From positions 1 through 37,449 of the forward strand of contig JAZNWL010000031.1 in assembly GCA_045593325.1 (NCBI GenBank): 37,449 nt of DNA, in the 5' to 3' direction. Positions within the stretch are counted from its first letter, which is position 1. Every line of letters starts with the position of its first letter. This stretch comes from UMGS1484 sp045593325. Lineage in GTDB: Bacteria > Bacillota > Clostridia > Oscillospirales > Acutalibacteraceae. The notes under the pieces are model-generated. The model ran no database searches, was not told the DNA's origin, and was given only the letters and a program-made list of their open reading frames with translations. Positions 31,263-37,449 of this stretch are shown here, in pieces. The position numbers and the translations under genes were made by a program.

Positions 31263-31478
31263 ATGAATTTGCGTGAAGCGACGGAAGGAACAGAATATAT
31301 CATCCGTGAAATTGAAACCGATGACGAAGAAATGGATGCTTTTTTGTTTTCTTTGGGTTGCTATGCCGACCAACCCATTACGGTAATTTCCCGTTTAAAG
31401 GGCGGTTTGGTGGTTTCCATTAAAGATGGCCGTTACACCATAGATAACCAGTTGGCAGAGGCAATCGTACTCTACTAA
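31263..31478 (+). CDS. feoA: Ferrous iron transport protein FeoA
   Basis: 71 residues, a single SH3-like FeoA domain (MNLREATEGTEYIIREIETD, then GGLVVSIKDGRYTIDNQLAE). FeoA binds and helps FeoB at the inner face of the membrane. It follows two metal-repressor sites. AGGAG ribosome binding site about 9 nt upstream. Confidence 0.92.
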   Translation: MNLREATEGTEYIIREIETDDEEMDAFLFSLGCYADQPITVISRLKGGLVVSIKDGRYTIDNQLAEAIVLY

Positions 31479-31522
31479 GTTACCCCATTGTTTTTGCCCA
31501 ACTGTTTTATTTATATCGTGCA

Positions 31523-31536
31523 GTTAGCGGTGGCTA
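31523..31536 (+). promoter_or_regulatory. DtxR-type operator 3, between feoA and feoB
   Basis: TTAGCGGTGGCTAA has the same arms as operators 1 and 2 with another centre. It lies 25 nt before the feoB start and may act as a roadblock or control an internal promoter. Confidence 0.65.
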
Positions 31537-31560
31537 ACCAGCCGTTTTTAGGAGGACAGA

Positions 31561-33585
31561 ATGAGAATTGCATTAGCAGGTAACCCCAATAGCGGGAAAA
31601 CCACCATGTATAACGCCTTGACCGGCGCCAACGAAAAGGTTGGTAACTGGGCAGGGGTTACGGTGGACAAAAAGGAACATACTTTTAAAAAGAGTTTTTG
31701 CCCCGACGGGGAACAATGGATTGCCGTGGACTTGCCCGGGGCATATTCCATGTCTCCTTTCACTTCGGAGGAAAGCATTACCAGTTCTTACGTTAAGAAC
31801 GAACACCCCGATGCCATCATTAACATTGTGGATGCCACCAACTTAAGCCGTAGTTTATTCTTTACGACTCAGCTGTTGGAACTGGGCATTCCCATGGTGG
31901 TAGCCCTGAATAAGGCAGACATTAACCAAAAGCAAAAAACCGTGATCGATGCCAAAGCCCTGTCGGAAAAATTAGGTTGCCCTGTAGTGGAAACCGTTTC
32001 CACCAGTTCTGACGGTTTGAACGACGTGGCAAAGGCCGTTTCGTCGGTCATCGGCAAAGGCCAGGCCGCTCCTTACGTGCAAGGAGACATTGACCTGACC
32101 AATAAAAAGCAAGTAGTAGAAGCGGACAAAAAACGCTTTGACTTTGTAAACAGCATTGTAAAAGCAGTGGAAACCCGCAAACAGTTGACCAGAGAACGCA
32201 ATTACCAGGACGGCATCGACAAGGTTCTCACCAATAAATGGTTGGGGATTCCCATTTTTGCGGTGGTCATGTTCCTGGTATTCCAAATTTCCCAAGCCTG
32301 GGTTGGTCCCTTCCTGGCAGATACCCTGGTAGCCTGGATCGAACTGTTCCAGGAATGGGTAGGCGGACTTTTAGAAAACGCCAATCCTCTGGTTTCTGCC
32401 TTGCTGGTAGACGGTATCATCGGAGGTGTTGGGGCTGTTGTTGGCTTCTTGCCCTTGGTTATGGTGATGTATTTCCTCATCGCCCTGCTGGAAGACTGCG
32501 GTTACATGGCACGGGTTTCGGTGGTGTTGGATCCCATCTTCAAAAAAGTGGGACTGAACGGGAAATCGGTTATTCCCTTTGTTATTGGTACCGGGTGTGC
32601 CATTCCCGGCATTATGGCTTGCCGCACCATTCGTAACGAACGGGAACGCAGAGCCACCGCTATGCTTACCCCCTTTATGCCCTGCGGCGCTAAACTGCCT
32701 GTGATCGCCCTGTTTGCCGGGGTATTCTTCGGAGATGCTTCCTGGGTGGGTACTTTGATGTACTTTGTGGGGATCTTGCTGATTTTCTTCGGAGCTTTGC
32801 TGGTAAACAAAATTGCAGGTCACAAAGCCAGAAAATCCTTCTTTATCATGGAATTGCCTCAATATAAATTGCCCAGTTTGTGGCGTGCCTTCACTTCCAT
32901 GTGCGGTCGCGGTTGGGCTTACATTGTAAAAGCCGGTACCATTATTCTGTTGTGTAACACCGTGGTGCAAATCATGCAATCCTTCACCTGGAAATTCCAG
33001 GTGGTGGAAGAAGGAATGGAAAACACTTCTATCCTGGCTTCCATTGGTACTCCCTTCGCCTTCTTGCTGATTCCCTTGGGATTTGGGGTATGGCAAATGG
33101 CAGCCGCCGCCATTACCGGCTTTATTGCTAAAGAAAACGTAGTGGGTACCCTGGCAGTTTGCTACGGCGTCACCAATTTCATTGACATTGAAGAATTGGC
33201 CCTTACCGGGGGCGCTTCTGAAGTGGCAGGGATCTTCGCCCTGACCAAAGCCGCTGCTTTGGCTTGCCTGATGTTCAATCTGTTTACTCCCCCCTGCTTT
33301 GCCGCCATCGGCGCTATGAACAGCGAAATGAAAGACAAAAAATGGTTGTGGGGCGGTATCGGTCTGCAAATGGCAACCGGGTATATCGTAGCCTTCTTTG
33401 TATACCAAATCGGCACCTTGATTACCGAAAAAACCTTGGGCAGCGGTTTCTTTCCCGGTTTGATTGCCGTTGCCTGTATGATTGCTTTCCTTGTTTATCT
33501 TTGCATTCGTTCGGATAAAAAGATTGCCGCTGAATATGCAGTGAAAAAGCAAGAAAAAGAACCTGCTTTGGCAGGAAAGAAATAA
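31561..33585 (+). CDS. feoB: Ferrous iron transporter FeoB
   Basis: 674 residues. The N-terminal G domain has GNPNSGKTT (about 7-15), DLPGAYS (G3) and NKAD (G4), followed by the helical GDI region and a transmembrane part with two Gate motifs (GCAIPGIMACRTIRN near 350 and CFAAIGAMNSEM near 580). The protein imports Fe(II) across the cytoplasmic membrane in anaerobes. Ribosome binding site AGGAGG. Confidence 0.96.
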   Translation: MRIALAGNPNSGKTTMYNALTGANEKVGNWAGVTVDKKEHTFKKSFCPDGEQWIAVDLPGAYSMSPFTSEESITSSYVKNEHPDAIINIVDATNLSRSLFFTTQLLELGIPMVVALNKADINQKQKTVIDAKALSEKLGCPVVETVSTSSDGLNDVAKAVSSVIGKGQAAPYVQGDIDLTNKKQVVEADKKRFDFVNSIVKAVETRKQLTRERNYQDGIDKVLTNKWLGIPIFAVVMFLVFQISQAWVGPFLADTLVAWIELFQEWVGGLLENANPLVSALLVDGIIGGVGAVVGFLPLVMVMYFLIALLEDCGYMARVSVVLDPIFKKVGLNGKSVIPFVIGTGCAIPGIMACRTIRNERERRATAMLTPFMPCGAKLPVIALFAGVFFGDASWVGTLMYFVGILLIFFGALLVNKIAGHKARKSFFIMELPQYKLPSLWRAFTSMCGRGWAYIVKAGTIILLCNTVVQIMQSFTWKFQVVEEGMENTSILASIGTPFAFLLIPLGFGVWQMAAAAITGFIAKENVVGTLAVCYGVTNFIDIEELALTGGASEVAGIFALTKAAALACLMFNLFTPPCFAAIGAMNSEMKDKKWLWGGIGLQMATGYIVAFFVYQIGTLITEKTLGSGFFPGLIAVACMIAFLVYLCIRSDKKIAAEYAVKKQEKEPALAGKK

Positions 33586-33611
33586 GGAGAAATCCTGATA
33601 GGAGGTTTGAC

Positions 33612-33788
33612 ATGAAAGAAACCATCATTGCCGTAATCATTCTTGTTGCCATTGTAGGATTGGCAGGCTTCTACGTTTACAGAGCCAAAAAGCAAGGGCA
33701 AAAATGCATTGGTTGCCCCCATGCCAAATCCTGTCCCAGCGCAAAAGAATCCTCCCCCTGCTCTTGCGGGTGCGGAGATTCCAAATAA
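33612..33788 (+). CDS. FeoB-associated Cys-rich membrane protein
   Basis: 58 residues, short and easily missed. Starts MKETIIAVIILVAIVGLAGF, a single membrane helix, then a basic stretch and a Cys-rich tail: CIGCPHAKSC and CSCGCG. This is the small protein often found after feoB in Firmicutes and may take part in iron handling. Ribosome binding site GGAGG 6 nt upstream; 26 nt after feoB. Confidence 0.9.
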   Translation: MKETIIAVIILVAIVGLAGFYVYRAKKQGQKCIGCPHAKSCPSAKESSPCSCGCGDSK

Positions 33789-33820
33789 AGAATAAAAGAA
33801 CATACAAAACATACAACCGA

Positions 33821-33854
33821 AAGGGGTAGGTCAACAACGACCTACCCCTTTTGG
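33821..33854. terminator. Terminator between feo operon and lectin/dockerin gene
   Basis: AAGGGGTAGGTC / GACCTACCCCTT, 12-bp stem with T-tract to the right and A-rich left side; can serve both convergent units. Confidence 0.85.
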
Positions 33855-33871
33855 TTTATATAAAAACGATA

Positions 33872-36800
33872 TTAAAAACAAGCAGGTTTACCTACGGATT
33901 TTTTCAGGATCTCCAAAGCGTCTTTGGCGTTGATTGTCCCATCTTTGTTTACATCAGCGGCGGACTTTTGGGCATCGGTTAGTTGCGTTTTACCAACCGC
34001 GGCTTTTAATACCTCCAGCGCGTCTTTGGCGTTAACCATTTCGTCACTGTTCAGGTCGCCTAAATCGATGGTATAATCAGTAAAACGAGCAGTAATCGTT
34101 ATACTTTCCATAACAATAAAACCATATTGTTCATCAGCTGAAACAAGAATATCATCAACGTACCAACCTAAAAATTCCTGGCCATTATCGGGTGTTGCAG
34201 TGGCAACAAAATAATCTCCCTTTGTTGCAAGTATACCATTGCTTACCATTCCCTTCCCTTGAGCAATAATCGTCACATCTAATGCTTGCATTTGGTCTTG
34301 ATCTATGATTTCATCGGGATTTATAACCGTGGTTTCTCCCTCTACCGTTTGTGTTTCAAGAGTATAACCATTAACAGAGGGCACCGAATTCTTATTGATT
34401 TTTGCGGTAAATTGTTGACCATTATATAATGAAATATCATAGAAATTTGTTTTGCTTGTTAGGCAACCACCTTGCATTTCGCTTACCGAATAATTCATTG
34501 TTCCTTGATCTGTTGCCAGAATACAAACGGTGTAATTTTTATCCACAGGTAAATATATGGTTTTTTCAGAATCTACAATGGAAACTTGCACATCATCATC
34601 GGTTTTCTTTATCAACACATCACTTTTTACTTCCGCACAAAGCATCCCGTTATCGTCAAACACTTGTACATCTACCGGACAATTGATATCAAGTTTCTTT
34701 TTATCATCTAATGAATATTTAGCAAACAATACGACTGTTTCACTTGCGGTAATAGATGTTGCCATACACGGTTTTGTGCAAGCCTTATCATAGTACCATC
34801 CCTCAAAGGTACCTATGCCCTTCACTAATGGATTCATAAATTTATCCATCTTCGCTTGGATTGATTTATAATCCGGCACATCCACCTTTGAACCGGTTTC
34901 AACCGCTTGATAATGGTATCCACCATATTTTCCATCAACAACACCTATCCAAAGCACCGCTTGTAAAGCGCCCGAATATATACCACGTTGAATATAAGCA
35001 TTTTTTTTGTATCCTTTTATCGTTTCTAAATCCGCATTATAAGACCGAATCCAATCTACCGCCGATTGGTATTCATCCATATTCTTAGAAGAAAAGAAAT
35101 TTTTGATACCATTCAAAAGCCCTTTTTTGTAAATCATTTCCGCCAAGGATAAGCATTCAGCCACCTCATGTTCATACACTCGTACAAACATATCATAGCA
35201 AGAAACAAGATTTTGCGCATTGCTCAAAGTTGCATTATTTGCGTATGCATTTTGGGCATTGATGTAGGCTATTCTTATGGTATCCTCAATATAATTTAAA
35301 GTGTAAATTCTGTACATTTCTTCGCTGGTTGTTGTGGTAGGAATAATAGTATTTATAACATACCCAGCTATGTCCATAATCTCTTCTACCAGTTCGAATG
35401 CGGGAAATACCGCTATAATACCATCTAAAACAATATCACCTACAATACCATAGGCTGTTTTTTTTAACTTTTTTTCGACAACATACTTCACAACTTCATC
35501 CGATGTTAAGCTGAAGATATCTGCCATTTCGTTTAAACTATCCCGTAAAACATGGTAATCTGCCACTTTTGCCATACATCTTAATGATTTTTCTAACTGT
35601 TTTCCTTCCTTGTAGACAGTAGCATAGGTGGCAAGTGACTCGGCATAATCGGTGCTATTTCCAATCCCTTGTACCAATGCATCATAACCTTCTTTTGTCA
35701 GTTGAATATCTGTAGCTACAAAATATGTTTGCAAATTATCCCACAGATTTGTAAGGTCAGACTGATCAAGTGCTTCTCCTGCAGCATCAACATTTCCTTG
35801 AATTACATTATCGGCAATTTTGTTGATCATATCACAAGTTTCTTCTGCCATATATTTATCATAATCAACCGAAGTAGCCGTATTGGAAAGCAAATCCAAA
35901 AGAATAGCTTCGTAATATCCTTTTTCATCAATTCCAAACTTTAGTTCTCCAACGGATTTGATACTTTCTAAAACTGTATTCCAAACCAAACTAGGCATGC
36001 CGCCATTTTGTATAATGGTTTTACAAGGCATTTCTACATAAGGAATATCCTTGCGGTTTCCCTCTTGTAAAAAATTGGCAAAATATACTGTTAACCCGTC
36101 ATTATTATCCAATACATCATTGGTTTCTCTGTTTTGATCCCACTCACAAAGAAACCCATTCCCTTCCAACTCCTCATTGCATGTATCATTCCATAACCCA
36201 TTACAACTCCAAATTTCCAAATACTCTTCATAACCACTATAATCGTTTGGTTCATCCGAATTCCAATTATTATAGGTGGTATTTTCACTCGTGATCCATT
36301 CAATTATGTCATCAACAGGATTAAGACCACCTAAAAAATAATCATTCTTACTTCCATTTTCAATTATTTTTTCTATAAATTTTTGTTCTTCCTCGCTGGT
36401 AATCGTCGCCAGATGCCCTCCGATATTCTCACAATACGCTTTGGCGCCTTCCCATGTTAAACTAATATCAAAAATTTGATATTGATGGTTATTAAAAGTG
36501 GCTGTAACACTGTTAGATTCATTTGAATAAACGCCACCAATTAAAAACATATCATACAACGCAAAAGAGGTTCCGCCACAGACAGCAACATTATCACACA
36601 TATACAATGTAAGTTGTTCAACATTGGTCACATTCAAACTTATTTCATAGATATAATCAGTTGGTGTTAAATGGTAGGAAGCCAATAAAACATCACCGTC
36701 ATAAAAATAAAGTGTTGTATCAAAATTAGTTGTATTATAACTTTCTATTAGATTTGTTTTTCCTGTAAGAGTTTTATAGATACCCCCCAAATCAAAAGTA

Positions 36801-37126
36801 GCATAAGCCCAGCTCTTTTCACTTGTATAATTCCATCTGCCTATCCACGCCTCAAAACCATTTGAATAAGTTGTTCCATCAATACCAACATTTCCATACC
36901 CATTGAAACGTTCTCCTTCGTCGCACCAACTCAACCCTTTACCATTCAAATTAAATATGGTTGAATCTCCAACATTGCCTTGATATGATCCATGATCAAT
37001 AATAGGCATACTTTCTAACGATACCGGAATCATATGCCCCTCAGCTCTTGCTTTTGTTGTCGGTATAATACCAGTCAAAGAAAAACATATTGCTAACACC
37101 AAAAACATTGCTATTGCTTTCTTCAT
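33872..37126 (-). CDS. Secreted dockerin protein with C-type lectin domain
   Basis: 1084 residues. A signal peptide (1-28) precedes an NPCBM-like beta domain (about 35-200), which has a DGTTYSNGFEAWIG block and a FDLGG block. A C-type lectin domain follows (about 213-333), with WEGAKAYCENIGGHLATITS, the sugar-binding EPN (SDEPNDY) and the closing WND and CEW. The centre (about 350-760) is helical and matches nothing I know. Then come a listeria-like repeat with FEGWYYDKACTKPC, a second AFLGWY-type beta module (QEFLGWYVDD), and two dockerin repeats at the C-terminus (GDLNSDEMVNAKDALEVLK, ADVNKDGTINAKDALEILK). Likely a sugar-binding surface or cellulosome-type component. GGAGG ribosome binding site. 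Expression passes a leader with a conditional terminator. Confidence 0.85.
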   Translation of the reverse strand: MKKAIAMFLVLAICFSLTGIIPTTKARAEGHMIPVSLESMPIIDHGSYQGNVGDSTIFNLNGKGLSWCDEGERFNGYGNVGIDGTTYSNGFEAWIGRWNYTSEKSWAYATFDLGGIYKTLTGKTNLIESYNTTNFDTTLYFYDGDVLLASYHLTPTDYIYEISLNVTNVEQLTLYMCDNVAVCGGTSFALYDMFLIGGVYSNESNSVTATFNNHQYQIFDISLTWEGAKAYCENIGGHLATITSEEEQKFIEKIIENGSKNDYFLGGLNPVDDIIEWITSENTTYNNWNSDEPNDYSGYEEYLEIWSCNGLWNDTCNEELEGNGFLCEWDQNRETNDVLDNNDGLTVYFANFLQEGNRKDIPYVEMPCKTIIQNGGMPSLVWNTVLESIKSVGELKFGIDEKGYYEAILLDLLSNTATSVDYDKYMAEETCDMINKIADNVIQGNVDAAGEALDQSDLTNLWDNLQTYFVATDIQLTKEGYDALVQGIGNSTDYAESLATYATVYKEGKQLEKSLRCMAKVADYHVLRDSLNEMADIFSLTSDEVVKYVVEKKLKKTAYGIVGDIVLDGIIAVFPAFELVEEIMDIAGYVINTIIPTTTTSEEMYRIYTLNYIEDTIRIAYINAQNAYANNATLSNAQNLVSCYDMFVRVYEHEVAECLSLAEMIYKKGLLNGIKNFFSSKNMDEYQSAVDWIRSYNADLETIKGYKKNAYIQRGIYSGALQAVLWIGVVDGKYGGYHYQAVETGSKVDVPDYKSIQAKMDKFMNPLVKGIGTFEGWYYDKACTKPCMATSITASETVVLFAKYSLDDKKKLDINCPVDVQVFDDNGMLCAEVKSDVLIKKTDDDVQVSIVDSEKTIYLPVDKNYTVCILATDQGTMNYSVSEMQGGCLTSKTNFYDISLYNGQQFTAKINKNSVPSVNGYTLETQTVEGETTVINPDEIIDQDQMQALDVTIIAQGKGMVSNGILATKGDYFVATATPDNGQEFLGWYVDDILVSADEQYGFIVMESITITARFTDYTIDLGDLNSDEMVNAKDALEVLKAAVGKTQLTDAQKSAADVNKDGTINAKDALEILKKSVGKPACF

Positions 37127-37144
37127 TTTTCATTCCTCCAAAAT

Positions 37145-37348
37145 AAAAAAGTGCGACAACCGAAGCTGTCGCACCGAAAAACGCAAACTCCGATTGTCGC
37201 GAAACAAACCGAAATAAAATAGGATATGCCTAAATCATTCTATCGATTGGAATTTGCATTTTTACCAAATTCGTTATCGATAGAATGGGGAAAGACAACA
37301 TCCCTTATACAGAAATATTGTGAATTTATCCTATTCAGTTTGTTTCGC
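37145..37348 (-). ncRNA. Intact structured leader RNA with terminator (leader 1)
   Basis: Minus strand: GCGAAACAAAC (37338-37348) closes with GTTTGTTTCGC (37199-37209). Inside, GGATA/TATCC and the 12-bp CATTCTATCGAT / ATCGATAGAATG extend a long arm whose tip carries GAATTTG/CAAATTC around GTAAAAAT. After the closing helix follow GCGTTTTTCGGTGCG and a terminator (37145-37174: 10-bp stem, TTCG loop, six T). GCGACAA next to the helix can pair with TTGTCGC of the terminator, so closing helix and antiterminator compete. The layout is that of a riboswitch or attenuator; no known class is recognised. Confidence 0.75.
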
Positions 37349-37354
37349 AAAATT

Positions 37355-37383
37355 ATTATATCACCTTATTTTAGAAAAATCAA
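37355..37383 (-). promoter_or_regulatory. Sigma-A promoter of leader 1
   Basis: TTGATT (37378-37383), 17-nt spacer, TATAAT (37355-37360); the closing helix starts 6 nt after the -10. Confidence 0.88.
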
Positions 37384-37404
37384 CCAAAGAAGCAACAAAT
37401 AGAA

Positions 37405-37432
37405 AAAAGGCAGGTCTCACGACCTGCCTTTT
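37405..37432. terminator. Terminator at the right edge
   Basis: AAAAGGCAGGTC-TCAC-GACCTGCCTTTT, a 12-bp stem usable on either strand; it belongs to a gene beyond the window. Confidence 0.85.
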
Positions 37433-37449
37433 ACCTTTGAAAACAAAAA

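Noticed and set aside
32371..33552. Minus-strand frame of 393 codons
   Set aside because: It is antisense to feoB and His/Gly/Gln-rich, as expected from the complement of a transporter gene.
37145..37348. Cyclic-di-GMP-I, lysine, glycine or cobalamin riboswitch
   Set aside because: None of the conserved motifs I know for these classes (for example GGCAAACC with GACGCAAAGCC for c-di-GMP-I) is present; the shared GGTAAAAA motif does not fit.

Overview
The window looks like the chromosome of an anaerobic, spore-forming Firmicute, most likely a gut Clostridia member of the Oscillospirales type. The support is a SPOCS/LysM spore-coat protein, a SpoVM peptide with a sigma-E-like promoter, an oxygen-sensitive pyruvate formate-lyase with its activase, ferrous iron uptake genes (feoAB) under a DtxR-type repressor, and three secreted proteins with dockerin repeats. 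The family names are inferred from motifs only; no database search was possible.

Layout. 0.3-1.8 kb: SPOCS/LysM protein. 1.9-6.4 kb (minus): operon pflB-pflA-fruK-folA behind a strong promoter, a probable ZTP (pfl-motif) riboswitch and an overlapping terminator. 6.5-8.5 kb (minus): SGNH hydrolase, spoVM with a small membrane gene, and a secreted protein with an N-terminal dockerin. 8.46-17.28 kb: an inserted element of about 8.8 kb. 17.3-21.4 kb (minus): large secreted dockerin protein and a TetR regulator. 21.5-29.9 kb: tRNA-Lys, zinc-ribbon protein and ymdB on the minus strand, then the plus-strand run alr, LacZ-like pseudoenzyme, trmL, yitT, comM. 30-31 kb (minus): hpf and the DtxR regulator. 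31.1-33.8 kb: feoA-feoB-Cys-rich peptide. 33.9-37.4 kb (minus): C-type-lectin/dockerin protein with a structured leader.

The main discovery is the inserted element. It has 18-bp terminal inverted repeats, a large serine recombinase at its right end and a shared 6-bp AAAGAT at both junctions. It splits the 5' leader RNA of the dockerin gene at 7580-8326: promoter and 5' strand of the terminal helix lie at 17280-17357, and the remainder, with an intrinsic terminator, lies at 8345-8458. Rejoining the halves gives a leader that folds like the intact leader of the lectin/dockerin gene at 37145-37348. The two leaders share promoter spacing, an 11-bp closing helix, a GGTAAAAA core motif, and a terminator with compensating base changes. 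I do not recognise this RNA class.

Inside the element is a second switch. A tyrosine recombinase (8787-9626) is followed by 23-bp inverted repeats that bound a 280-bp segment. The segment holds one excellent promoter, now pointing away from the cargo operon (9952-13120). This is the layout of an invertible, phase-variable promoter, here in the OFF position. The operon encodes a JAMM/JAB metalloprotease-like protein, a Sel1-repeat membrane protein, three lipoproteins, a DUF2500-like protein and other small proteins of unknown role. The rest of the element is a strongly structured 1-kb stretch without convincing genes, a decayed tyrosine recombinase, and the serine recombinase.
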